NCBI GenBank assembly: GCA_964019335.1
Contig: OZ025667.1
Location: 62,001 to 126,000, forward strand
Direction: 5' to 3'
Source of the DNA: Diplonema japonicum
Taxonomy: Eukaryota > Euglenozoa > Diplonemea > Diplonemida > Diplonemidae
DNA: 64,000 nt
A program made the position numbers and the translations under genes. Shown one piece after another: positions 10,209-19,806 of the stretch (positions are counted from its first letter, which is position 1; every line of letters begins with the position of its first letter). Below the pieces are notes generated by a model. It did no database searches, was not told where the DNA came from, and was given only the letters and a program-made list of their open reading frames with translations.

Positions 10209-10277
10209 CCTAGTGAGTGAAGAAAATGACGAAGAGTGAAATAAAAAAAAAAAGCCCTAATAAAAAAAAAAAAAAAA

Positions 10278-10958
10278 ATGTTGCGTTCCGCCTTGCTAGT
10301 GTCGTTTGCTGCAGGTGCTCTTGGGGCCATGCCTGAGGTGTGGTTGCAGTTTCCAGCAGCTATTCCGTTCCCAGGGCTTCCGCCTTTCCAACCGCCTGAC
10401 ACGGAGGTTTCGGGGACCTCTGTGAATGGGCGAGATGGGGGTCCCGCCTTTCCTCTGGAGGGTGTTGAAAATGCGTGGATAGAGAAGATCCCCTCGTTCT
10501 TGAGGCAGGCCGAGTACTTTACGGTTCCAGTAGTATCTGAAGGGGGTGGTTTGAGGTTTGAATGCCCAATTGCGCAGCCTTGCACGTTCTTCGTTATGAT
10601 TTTCCACTGTGTCCCGTGTTCTATTGGGCTTGACGGTGGGTTGCCCAGACTCCTTCCGTTGTCAGATGGGTGGGAGGCACGCAAGTGCGCACCTGTTGCC
10701 TTGTTTGGAACAGACCCAGAGTCTTACCCTATGATGGCCTTCCGTCTGGAGGTGGCTCCTATGTCCTCTGCAGTCACCCCCCGTTTTGCTTCAGGAGGGC
10801 TTTACATCGGTGTGTTCGCCACCGTTGGCTCCACGCCGTTCTGTGAGATTTCCCCCCGCCCCCAGGGCCCTTTCCAGGCGCCCCTTACACGTTGCTCTTC
10901 CTCGTCGTGCTCTATGAAGCCTGTTGAGGGGGGTGGTGGTCTTCCCAATCTTAGGTAG
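10278..10958 (+). CDS. Secreted protein of unknown family, paralogue B
   Basis: 226 residues with a signal-peptide-like start (MLRSALLVSFAAGALG). It is a tandem duplicate of paralogue A (7845-8531), with strong similarity from about residue 75 to the C-terminus and a variable Pro-rich N-terminal part. The cysteines in QPC, HCVPC, KCAP, FCEI and the CSSSSC tail are conserved between the two. The ATG directly follows an uninterrupted poly-A run of about 16 nt. Element copy 2 ends 30 bp upstream, so any promoter or trans-splice signal for this gene lies in or next to the element. The function is unknown. Confidence 0.75.
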   Translation: MLRSALLVSFAAGALGAMPEVWLQFPAAIPFPGLPPFQPPDTEVSGTSVNGRDGGPAFPLEGVENAWIEKIPSFLRQAEYFTVPVVSEGGGLRFECPIAQPCTFFVMIFHCVPCSIGLDGGLPRLLPLSDGWEARKCAPVALFGTDPESYPMMAFRLEVAPMSSAVTPRFASGGLYIGVFATVGSTPFCEISPRPQGPFQAPLTRCSSSSCSMKPVEGGGGLPNLR

Positions 10959-11448
10959 ATGCCGAATATAAGAAGAAAGAAGACGGAAGAAGAAGAAGAA
11001 AAAAAAACTGTATCAAGATACATAAACTATATTCCGCATTTTCTTCTTTTTTGTTCTTTTTTTTTTTTTTTCTTCTCCTCCTAATTTTTTTTTTTTTTTC
11101 CCCCTCCCAAGGGAGAGAAAACGACGGTCTTTTTGATTTTTCGTTTTTGCAAAAATAAGAAAAAGAAGAGAGAAAAAAAAGAAAAAAAAAGGAAATTGGG
11201 AACACGTTCGGTTTAAAAAAAAAAATGTTTCTTCGGGTGAAACAGTTTTTTTTCTTCTTTTTTTCTTTGTAAAAGACTTTAAAAAAAAAAAGAAAACACT
11301 GTTTCCCGCAGACACGAACGAACAAACTAGTTTCCTTTCTTTTTTTTTTCTACCCCTTCCATTTCGCTCCCTCTTTTTTTTCTTCCCCCCCCACTGCCTC
11401 AATTTTTACATTTTTCATTCCAGGGCCTCATTTAAAAAAAAAAAAAAA
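10959..11448. other. Gene-free homopolymer interval
   Basis: I see no gene. T/C-rich tracts at 11333-11396 precede the sirtuin start and could serve as a spliced-leader acceptor region (CAG at 11421-11423). Confidence 0.6.
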
Positions 11449-12327
11449 ATGAGGCAAAGCAAGCCCCTCCGCATGATCCCTACCAGTGCAGGGTACGATC
11501 CAAACGATCTGGCGAAGATCATCGAATCCTTGCAGAAGGGAAGCGTGGCGTGCATAACCGGCGCAGGCTGCAGCACAGAAAGCGGGATCCCAGACTACAG
11601 ATCCCCCGAGGGTTCATATTCAAAAGGTTACAAACCAATGACACACCAGGACTTCATGAACAGTGAGTTTCAGCGAAAGAGATACTGGGCGCGAAGCACC
11701 ATGAGCTGGCCCGGGTTCAAGGCAAAACAGCAAAACGCATGCCATGAAAGCGTCGATGCAATGCTGGAAAATAAGGCGCTCAGCTGTTTGATAACACAAA
11801 ACGTCGACAGTTTACACAAACACCCTGACACAGTGCACCTCCACGGTAGGTTGAATTCTGTTCGGTGCATGGAATGCAAATCGGTGCATGATCGCGATGC
11901 CTTTCAAGATCAAATGTTGGAATTAAACCCTGTCATGCTGGAAATGAACGTTGGGGGAGATCGGTTTGAACGGTCAGACGGTGATGTGGAGTTTGAAAAT
12001 AAGGATGTTTTCACCAATTTCAACATCCCCCCGTGTGGGACCTGCGGCAGCAGGGTCATGAAGCCAAACGTGGTTCTTTTCGGCGATAGTGTCCCGCTTC
12101 CCACTGTTGATCATTGCATGGAAAGGGTGTCCCACTCTTCCGCTGTGCTCTGTCTTGGCACCTCTCTCATGGTCTACAGCTCATGGAGGTTCGTCAAGCT
12201 CGCCTCCAAGCTCGACCTCCCCATCTATGTAGTCAACATCGGCCCCACAAGAGCTGACAACATTCTCGATGTCAAGCTCGAAACCCGTGTCTCAGAGGTG
12301 CTGCCTATCATACTGCATTCTATATGA
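11449..12327 (+). CDS. SIR2: SIR2-family NAD-dependent protein deacylase, class II (SIRT4-like)
   Basis: 292 residues. The NAD-binding signature GAGCSTESGIPDYRS, the TQNVDSLH motif, the catalytic histidine in HLHG, and four zinc-ligand cysteines in two pairs (CMEC and CGTC) are all present. VVLFGDSVP and GTSLMVYS complete the Rossmann fold. GAG.STESGIPDYR is typical of the SIRT4-like class, which is often mitochondrial and removes acyl groups or ADP-ribosylates. There is no strong targeting presequence: the N-terminus is MRQSKPLRMIP, weakly basic. Length is normal for the family. The start ATG abuts a poly-A run. Confidence 0.88.
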   Translation: MRQSKPLRMIPTSAGYDPNDLAKIIESLQKGSVACITGAGCSTESGIPDYRSPEGSYSKGYKPMTHQDFMNSEFQRKRYWARSTMSWPGFKAKQQNACHESVDAMLENKALSCLITQNVDSLHKHPDTVHLHGRLNSVRCMECKSVHDRDAFQDQMLELNPVMLEMNVGGDRFERSDGDVEFENKDVFTNFNIPPCGTCGSRVMKPNVVLFGDSVPLPTVDHCMERVSHSSAVLCLGTSLMVYSSWRFVKLASKLDLPIYVVNIGPTRADNILDVKLETRVSEVLPIILHSI

Positions 12328-12478
12328 CGTCCCCCCCCCTTTTCCCCCGTTTTTTTCGCAGTTTGTTGACATGCTAGCAATTTTAGATGGTGTACGGCTA
12401 TTTTTCTTTTTTGATATTTATCCGGAATGATGATCATAGGGACAAAAAAAAAAAAAGAAAAGTGGGGGGGGAAACACA

Positions 12479-13132
12479 ATGGGTCTGGTCCAGCTGAGGC
12501 CGTACAACCGTGAGGTGTTGTGGTTGGACCCAAGGCAGAATGTGAAGAACACGGTGAGCCGGCAGGTGTACATCGATTGGAAAATGAAGAGAATGCGGAA
12601 GGCACAGAGCGTGAAATTCGACCAGACCTGTCTGTCGGGGATATACGAGATGATGGAACAGCACGCAGACAGGCACCTGAGGTTGGATCAGACCGCATTC
12701 TCGAAGTGCATGTCCGACCTTGGATTGGATATAAAGTACCACCAGCAGCTGTACTCACGGTTCGATGCTGATGGCAATGGTGTGATTGACCCTGGTGAGT
12801 TCTGTGAGGCTTTGGACGAACTGGTGAGCGGGGGGAACAATTTATCCGTGCTGAGGTCCTGTTTCGACCTTTTCGACACGCAGCGCAAAGGCCACATCTC
12901 GCAGCCGGACATCGAGAACGCGCTCCACGCATACCACAGTAAAAAACCAGACGGCAGTGCGACCCAGTTCTTCCCTACGAAGGACCAAATCGGTGTCGTT
13001 GCGAAGGTGGTCTGCCGTGACACGCGTCTCCTCACCTTCAACGAATTTGTGACGCGATGCGGACGAGAAGTAGACCTTCTCACGCCCTTCATGAACCATA
13101 TCTTGATGTTTATGTGTCAAAATCAGGTGTAG
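12479..13132 (+). CDS. EF-hand calcium-binding protein
   Basis: 217 residues. One canonical EF-hand loop, DADGNGVIDPGE, is at about residues 97-108. A second, degenerate loop (DTQRKGHISQPD) follows about 36 residues later, and weaker EF-like helices lie before and after, giving a calmodulin-like four-hand layout with a 45-residue N-terminal extension. Only one loop keeps the full set of acidic ligands, so at most one or two sites are likely to bind calcium. The basic N-terminal segment (DWKMKRMRKAQSVKFDQ) resembles EF-hand proteins of flagella or cytoskeleton, but that is only suggestive. The partner is unknown. Confidence 0.75.
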   Translation: MGLVQLRPYNREVLWLDPRQNVKNTVSRQVYIDWKMKRMRKAQSVKFDQTCLSGIYEMMEQHADRHLRLDQTAFSKCMSDLGLDIKYHQQLYSRFDADGNGVIDPGEFCEALDELVSGGNNLSVLRSCFDLFDTQRKGHISQPDIENALHAYHSKKPDGSATQFFPTKDQIGVVAKVVCRDTRLLTFNEFVTRCGREVDLLTPFMNHILMFMCQNQV

Positions 13133-13412
13133 TTTTCGTACTCCGACTTGACGCTTTTTGATGGAGACAACACCTAGGAGTTGCTCTTTTTTCACGCTAA
13201 AAAAAAAAAAGAAAAAAAAGGATGCCCCTCACCGCATGTTAAAATGTCTTTTGTTTTCCAACAAAAGAAAAGAGGGTGCAAAGGAGGGTTTTTTTTTTTT
13301 TGGGCTTGTCCTGCACTTTGAGTTTTTTTTTCTTTTTTTCAAATCGTTCCTTCAAATGAATGACTTTTTGAACAAAAAAAAAAGAAAAAAAAAAACAACA
13401 TTACCACAGGGG

Positions 13413-14399
13413 ATGGCCACTCATGCCCCTACAGCGGACGATGTTGTGTCAACCGACACCGATGACTGGGATTTGGATGACGTCCCCGACTTCGAAGAGA
13501 TGACGGCGGTGGGTTACATTAGATTAAAGATAGTAAAGGTTTCATGCGGTGGGGAAGGGGCACAGCTAGGGGGGTTCATGGTATGGGACGAAGAAAGGAA
13601 CGAAGGGGTGATAAAGGGCGTGGCGAACCCCGAGGGACGTTGCGAGAAAGGGTTTCAAGCTGTCGACGGAGTAAGCGGCAACGGGAAATGGTGGGTCGAC
13701 ACCGCATCGCAACCCCTCATCATCGAGCTTCGCGAGCAAATCGTAGCCAAGACATACTGCCTACGAACAGCGGGTGATGCAAAAATGCTGCACAACGACC
13801 CTGTGTCATGGGTACTGGAAGGCTCTGTCCTCCCTCATGGACCATGGAAGGAGCTTTCAACTGTAACGTCAGCAACGCTACCCAAAGAACGGTACACATG
13901 GTCGGGGCAGTTTAACTGTCATGCCCCCACAACTCCTCACACTCCGCTTCCCACGCACTCGCGGATCCGGTTTACCCCTGTTCCTCAGCGTAGTTATTCT
14001 ATATCCACGCTTTCCACTGTTTTCCAGCCGAGTTCTGTTGTGTTCGAAGGGTTTCTATCAACGATCGACTCCGGTGGGCTGCAGTGGGCGACGCTGCGTG
14101 GGTCTTCTCTGACTTTTAACGGCAAGACATTTTCTCTATCCTCTGTGTCGAAGGCAACTCAGATGGGTTGTTCGTTTGAGTTGACACACTACCCCCCTGC
14201 TTCAAACAGAGTATTCATGGCAACCTCCCGTCAGCAGGCTGAAGCCTGGACTTGGTGTGTGAGCCTCATGCTCCCAAACATAAAGGCCACCACCACCTTC
14301 CGCAGCGTGAAGAACGGCGTCACAAGTGTTTTGACCGATAAGATCACGTCTACCGTACGTGAGCTGCCTGTGTTGAAGAGATTTGTCTTGAAACGGTAG
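13413..14399 (+). CDS. PH-like domain protein of unknown function
   Basis: 328 residues. An acidic N-terminus (DTDDWDLDDVPDFEE) leads into a beta-rich region (about 33-170) that could be a C2- or galactose-binding-like sandwich. From about residue 210 the segment VFEGFLSTIDSGGLQWATLR, with later strands and the closing helix QAEAWTWCVSLML, has the profile of a PH domain with its invariant tryptophan. It probably binds lipid or protein at a membrane; this is inferred from fold appearance only. The start follows TTACCACAG, a plausible spliced-leader acceptor. Open reading upstream is homopolymer translation. Confidence 0.6.
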   Translation: MATHAPTADDVVSTDTDDWDLDDVPDFEEMTAVGYIRLKIVKVSCGGEGAQLGGFMVWDEERNEGVIKGVANPEGRCEKGFQAVDGVSGNGKWWVDTASQPLIIELREQIVAKTYCLRTAGDAKMLHNDPVSWVLEGSVLPHGPWKELSTVTSATLPKERYTWSGQFNCHAPTTPHTPLPTHSRIRFTPVPQRSYSISTLSTVFQPSSVVFEGFLSTIDSGGLQWATLRGSSLTFNGKTFSLSSVSKATQMGCSFELTHYPPASNRVFMATSRQQAEAWTWCVSLMLPNIKATTTFRSVKNGVTSVLTDKITSTVRELPVLKRFVLKR

Positions 14400-14961
14400 G
14401 GATGGCCCCTCACGGGGAAAGGGGTAGCCAGAAGAATGATGGGTCGAAGTAATAAAATACTAAAGCCGAGTAAGCCTAGCCTCTCTACTCTTTAACCTTT
14501 TTTTGTCTTTCTGAAGTTCTGACCAGCAAAGTGCAAACCGGGTTTGCGGGGTAAGGGGTCCCTAGCTTCTCCTCAACATAGCTCCCCCCATTTCTTCTGG
14601 TTTTTTTCTTTTTTGTTTCCCCTTCTTTTTTTCGTTCTTTCTCAGGACGGACGTCGCTGGGAACAATTGCCCAACAGAAGACCCATCTTCGCAGAACACA
14701 GCCAGCGCGGTGCCACGTCCCGCGAGTCAGAACGGGGTGAACGCCGCAAAGGCTTCGAACACAAACTTGAAATATCTAGTTTTTTTTCAGGGAACGGCGG
14801 AAAAAAGAAAAGAAACTATCCCTAACCAAAGGGGCTATGTACTTTTTATTTTTTTCAGCCATTACCTCTCCCCCTCCCTCCCCCCAAGCTCATCTTGTTC
14901 CAATTTCTTTTCCAAATTTTCAACCTGCGATGAAACATTATAAAGGTTACAACACACAACG
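14400..14961 (+). other. Intergenic segment with intron-like boundaries and a short open frame
   Basis: A GTAAGG donor-like site at 14551 and a pyrimidine tract ending CTCAG at 14645 flank a stretch that looks like an intron. The following segment, 14646-14780, is open in two frames; one reads with balanced composition (…NNCPTEDPSSQNTASAV…). It could be a 3' exon of the PH-like gene, a small separate gene, or chance. I could not assemble a convincing product. A U/C-rich region before 14960 probably supplies the acceptor for the protease gene. Confidence 0.25.
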
Positions 14962-17344
14962 ATGCGAATGTCGCTAGTTATGCTTCTGGCTGTCTCTGCA
15001 CAGGCAATGCAGTGGACATCTATCAACTGCCCCTCGGGGAGCGGGAACTGCAACTACCAAAACACCAAGTCTGTGGACGAAGCAGTGAGCATTTTCTTCC
15101 AGGTGGAGCTTGCATCTGGTGAGAACGAAGGGTCCTTCAGCTGCAGCGATGGGGAAATGACCTACTGCAGCAGAAAGTGGTCTGCTGCCGACAGTGGTAG
15201 CGCAGGGGACTGTTTCTTCCTTCTTCCCGCGGGGGGTCAGTTCCAGTGCCAGTCGCAGGGAACCATCAACTTCATTGGGGCGCACTCCTCGCCTATGTCC
15301 GGATCTGTTCTCTCGACTGAGAAGAAGCACGTCCCATGCACCGGTGGGTCGTGCACCTACACCAACACCGACTCGACTGACATGTGGGTTGCCCAGTCAT
15401 TCGAGACCTCCGGTAACGCACACAACACCTACGACTGCACATACACCAACGCCGGTGCGACAATGACCCTGTGCAGCTACGCCGTGAACGGGACAGGCGG
15501 CTCCTCCTGCGGCTACATCCTCCCCGCCAAGGCGTCGATGACCTGCCATGCCAAGGGCAGCGTCAGCATGCGCACCTCGACTGCCCTGTCCTTCAAGCAG
15601 CCCTACCTCTCCACCAACGCCGCTGTGGAGACTAAGTGGGACTGCCCTCTGGTGTCCTACCCCAAGCCCAACATGTGCGACTGTGCCTACACAAACAACC
15701 ACAAGGACCAGGACCTCGTTGTGATGGTGACCTCGTCCAGCACAGACAACGGCTACAACTCTTTCCACTGCGGCACTGGCGGTGCCAACATCTGTGCGTG
15801 GGGGTCCAACCAGAACGACTTCGGGAACAGGGGTGGCTGCTACTTCATCCTCCCCCCCAACACCGAATTCTCGTGCCAGATGGAGTGGGGTGCTGCTTCC
15901 TTCTCCATCAGCACTGCTCTTGCTGCCAACAGGTCCATCTTCGGTACCTCCCAGAGGGGTGAGGAGAAGGTGTGGAAGAGGCCTGCCACCTCGGAGGAGC
16001 ACACCGACCGTACCCACACCCTGAACAAGCACCAGGAGATGTTCCAGAAGTGGAAGGCCCACCACAACAAGCAGTACGAGAACCCCATGGAGGAGGCGCA
16101 GAGGTTCGAGAACTTCAGGAAGCACTTGAGCGCCTTCCTTAGGAAGAACAAGGCGACGGGCATGCCCAACAGCCTTGCCGACTGGTCGAAGGCCGAGTAC
16201 GAACGCCACTACAGGGACTGTGCCAGGAAGACGCCTGAAGGTGCTGTGCCGCCCCTCCCCAAGGAACTGACCATCACCGACGAGGACATCATGGACCTCC
16301 CCGAGTCCATTGACTGGAGGACAAAGGGTGTCGTTACACCTGTGAAGAACCAGGCCCAGTGCGGGAGGTATGCAAAAATATCTGCAGTGTAACAATTATA
16401 ACAGCTGCTGGTCGTTCAGCACCACCGGTGTCATTGAAGGTGCATGGGCGATGGCGGGGAACCGCCTGCAGAGCCTCTCAGAGCAGGAACTCGTGAGCTG
16501 CGAGAAGAACTGCGATGGGTGCGACGGTGGGTGGCCGTACCTCGCAATCGAGTACGTGAAGCAGAACGGCGACGCCACTGAGGAGAGCTACCCGTACGTG
16601 TCTGGGCAGGGGAATGTTCCGTCGTGCACCGCAGGCCACACCATGGCAGACGTGAAGGTGACGGGCTACTACGCAGTGAACAACAGCGAGGACGCCATGG
16701 CGGCCGCCCTCGTGAAGTACGGCCCTGTGTCCATCACGGTGGACGCGATGACACAGCTGTGGTGGCCGTACACAGGGGGTATCATGACGGGATGCTGCAA
16801 CCACGAACCCGACCACGCAGTGCTGCTGGTGGGGTACGGTGTGGACCAGGGGAAGAAGTACTGGCTTATCAAGAACTCATGGGGAACAGACTGGGGCGAG
16901 AACGGGTACCTCAGGCTTGAGAGGGGCACTGACCAGTGCGGGATCACATCGGCTCCCACGTTGGCCTTCGTGCAGGGCGGGCCCCCGATGCCCCAGCCGC
17001 AGTGCCCCCCCGAGACAGTCGTGACCAACAACACCGACGGGACACGCACCTGTGAATGGAAGAACAACACCAACGGTGTTATCATCCCTCCTGCACAGTC
17101 TTTGAGTGCTGACTGCAGCTACTGGCCCAAGGAGAACTCCTTCAGCTACATCTGGGATGGGAACGTGTCGCCTCCTGCGAACTACCCCTGCCCCCCTTCG
17201 TCCGAGCACCAGGAGCAGGGCATGGCCGAGAACTTCTGTGTCTTCTACAACGGTGCCAAGGGCCTTCACATCCCCACCACCGCTACCGTGGACTGTTCCA
17301 ACCTTGTCTCTCAGGGCAGGTTCTCTTACACATACAAGCTGTAG
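14962..17344 (+). CDS. Papain-family cysteine protease with three N-terminal repeats
   Basis: Two exons (14962-16367, 16405-17344) with a 37-nt intron encode 781 residues. The intron splits the active-site motif: splicing restores QAQCGSCWSF. Order: signal peptide (1-15); three Cys-rich repeats of about 105 residues (about 18-335), each with C..G.C.Y.N and a G.CFF.LP-type strand; an I29 inhibitor propeptide (about 365-425); the C1A peptidase; a Cys-rich tail. Catalytic residues are Q466 (oxyanion), C470, H606 (in DHAVLLVGYG) and N626 (in IKNSWGTDWGENGY). It is therefore likely an active lysosomal or secreted cathepsin L-like enzyme. The N-terminal repeats are not a usual partner of C1A peptidases; they may be binding modules. 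Codon use is strongly C-ending, suggesting high expression. Confidence 0.88.
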
Positions 17345-18042
17345 GCCGTTTGTCTTAAAAAAGAAATAGGGGAAAAAAAAAAAATACGCATTTCGTTTTT
17401 CACTTTCGTTTTCTTCACCCCCCCCTCTTTTGATTTTGTGTCGCTTCAACTTTCATTTTCTCCATGTGAGGGTTTGAATAAGCCATTTTACGGAAAAAAA
17501 AAAGAAAAAAAGGGGGGAGGGAAACAAAAAACCAACAAAAAAAAGGAGAAGAAAAAAAAAAAAAGAAAAAAAAAGCATAAAATGAGCAAAATTCTACCCG
17601 TCGTTTTTTTCCCCTCTGTTTTATTTTATTTTTATTTTTACTTTTTTTTTTTTTTTTTTTTTTTCCCTTTCTCTCCTCGACAAAAGATGGGCGGACCCAA
17701 GGTTTCCTGTTTTTTTTAGAAAAAAACTACGTTTTCTTTTCCTTTTTTTTTTTTCTTCCCCATTCTTCTTCTTCTTTTTTTCTTTTTTCTTCCCCCATTC
17801 GACAAAGCAGAACCTTCCCCGTCCGTCGTGCCCTATGTGTACCTTCTTTTTCCCGCCTTGTGCGATCTGTGCCACTAAGGATTTCTCGGCAAGCATTGCA
17901 ACGCAATGTTGGCTTTCAGTGCTCTTGCGGCGGCCTGGATGCACAGGTTGTCTGCGATGGAACCTTCCCGGCTGTGTGCTACACAGAATTCGCCGAAGTT
18001 CTTCTCCTCAAAATCACAAGAGGGAAAAAAAAAAAAAAAGAA
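17345..18042 (+). other. Intergenic region with possible small coding segment
   Basis: Homopolymers fill 17345-17685. From 17687 a short ATG frame (MGGPK) meets a GTTTCC donor-like site, and a T-rich tract ends CAAAGCAG at 17811. The following 200 bases have balanced composition. One frame reads a Cys-containing stretch (FQCSCGGLDAQVVCDGTF) that is open directly into the secreted protein at 18043. It could be a separate small gene, an N-terminal extension of that protein, or non-coding. I recognise no family. Confidence 0.25.
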
Positions 18043-18642
18043 ATGATAACAACGTTGGTCAGCGCTATCTGCATGTCAATCCCCAGGTTCCCGGAGAGAT
18101 ATTTTCATGGAGAAATCACAATTGATGTCATAGGACACAAGGAGTACAAACGTGTGGCAGAAGTGGCGTGGGATGGAGATAACACAAGAAGCATGGTTAA
18201 ATGGGTGAAAGACTTTGAAGATGTTGCACAGCACATCATACGGCGCTATGACTTGAGAAGGGAGTACGACTTCAAAGAGGTATGCGTGGATGAGGTTTGC
18301 GAAAAAATGTGTTCGAAAAGCTCACTTGAGGGACACACGTTCAAGCGCCCAGTTGTGCTGGACACCGCAACTCAAACATCTTGCCCCGCCGAGAGCGAAG
18401 ATTTCTTAACATGGACCACGGCCTCCAACCACACCCTCATAACACACCTCAACCACACCATCGCATCTATGGAGTCCTCAACCTTACGGTGGTCGATCAA
18501 ATACTTCTCCACAGAACCTAGCGCGAGCGGTGTTTCATTCACAGTGCCGCACAGCTTCAACCCGAAGACTTTGTGCAAGCCGTCCCCGAACGACAATGGT
18601 CTCCCTTATGTACACTTTTTCAGTGATATTTTAACTCTTTGA
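18043..18642 (+). CDS. Small secreted protein of unknown function
   Basis: 199 residues from the ATG that follows a poly-A run, beginning with a short hydrophobic signal-like segment (MITTLVSAICMS). It has several N-glycosylation sequons (NHT, NHT) and cysteines clustered in VCVDEVCEKMC, with one more Cys in each of the segments TSCPAE and TLCKPS. I recognise no family. The frame is open further upstream to about 17860, but that part includes translated poly-A, so the poly-A-proximal ATG is preferred. It is likely lumenal or extracellular. Confidence 0.55.
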   Translation: MITTLVSAICMSIPRFPERYFHGEITIDVIGHKEYKRVAEVAWDGDNTRSMVKWVKDFEDVAQHIIRRYDLRREYDFKEVCVDEVCEKMCSKSSLEGHTFKRPVVLDTATQTSCPAESEDFLTWTTASNHTLITHLNHTIASMESSTLRWSIKYFSTEPSASGVSFTVPHSFNPKTLCKPSPNDNGLPYVHFFSDILTL

Positions 18643-18798
18643 AGATATTAAAAAGCTTCATTTTTTTTTTTTTCTCTCCAAAAAAAAAAAAAAAAGAAAA
18701 AAAAAAAAGAACTATCCGGAAACGAAGGGAAGGAAATATAAAAAAAAAACGAAAAAAAAAAAAAAAGTAAAAAAAAGAATTTTAAAAAAAAAAAAAAA

Positions 18799-19699
18799 AT
18801 GCATTGGAAAGGATTTCTAGTAGGTTTGGTTGGGATAAGTGTAGCGGTGTACATGAGCAATGAAGGCGACGAGATAGGCAAGAAGGTAGATTTCAAAGAA
18901 GCGAAGGAGGGGGTCACATACCCAAGAATGTCTGCTGACAACATTAAAAATCCGAAGAGGATCTGGAAGAAGGAGGATCTGGCTGAGAGGGGTGGGCAGA
19001 ACGCCAACCGAGAGCTGATCCTCTCCATAGCGGGAGAGGTGTACGACGTCGGTAGCGGTGAAAAGCACTACGCTCCAGGGACGGGATACTCTGGGTTCAC
19101 TGGCCGTGACGCATCCCGCGCCTTTGTCACAGGCGAATACAACGAAACAGCCGTGAAAGGTCTGGAGGACCTTACTGATACACAAATAAAATCCATTATG
19201 GAGTGGAGACAGTTTTACCGCGATCATGAAGACTACCGTTTTGTGGGTGTCCTTGAAGGGGACTATTTCACCGCCTCCGGCCAGCCCACCGAGCACCTCC
19301 TCGAGGTGAACAAAGCCTTCGAACGCGCCACCCACAACGAAAACCTCCAAAAAGACGTCAGCAAGCAATTCCTCACCTGCAATTCCAAACACGAGGCTGC
19401 CAAAGACTACTTTGAACTCTGGTGCGACGATAGCTACCACAAAAAGGTATGATATTGGATACATTTACAATGCACCTTAACAGGGGTCGACTCCCACATA
19501 TATGATAACACGCATTAAGTCGTCGAAAGAAGAGACTCCGGGTCGCTGCGTCTGTGCCACGCCGGAGTTGATAGAAGGGATGCTTGCGAAGAACACTGAG
19601 CCTAAGAGCGAGACCGTGTCGCACTTTTTCCCGTTCCCGGAGTGTGAAAAAGGTGCGCAGAGCTGCAAGAGGCCGAAGGGTGCAAAGCCGCCTGCTTGA
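18799..19699 (+). CDS. Neuferricin-like cytochrome b5-family haem-binding protein
   Basis: Two exons (18799-19446, 19484-19699) separated by a 37-nt intron encode 287 residues. After an N-terminal membrane anchor (residues 5-18), the cytochrome b5-like domain (about 58-155) has the MAPR-family pattern: ILSIAGEVYDV, then YAPGTGYSGFTGRDASRAFV, characteristic of neuferricin (CYB5D2). Without splicing the frame stops two codons after the donor. Splicing adds the C-terminal Cys-containing tail (GRCVCATPE) expected for the family. MAPR proteins bind haem and act in the secretory pathway and sterol metabolism; the exact role here is unknown. The ATG is directly after a poly-A run. Confidence 0.82.
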
Positions 19700-19806
19700 A
19701 TATAAAGGGTTTTTAGCTTCCCCCTTTTGTTTTTCTTCTTCTTCTTCCCCCCCCCCCCCCCCCCCCCTCGTTCCTTATCACGTACGCCACAGAGTAAACG
19801 GCTACG

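Larger units (their letters stand above)
9675..10246. mobile_element. Hairpin/TIR element, copy 2
   Basis: It has the same architecture as copy 1: hairpin (about 9684-9806), left inverted repeat (9814-9850, TTTTATTTCACTCTTCGTCA), interior, motif array (10095-10208) and right inverted repeat (10203-10246, ending TGACGAAGAGTGAAATAAAA). The left boundary ATAACTATTTATTGCCAAC matches ATAGCTATTTACTGCCAAC of copy 1. The right end lies about 30 bp before the start codon of secreted paralogue B, so the element occupies that gene's upstream region. It has no coding potential. Confidence 0.65.
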
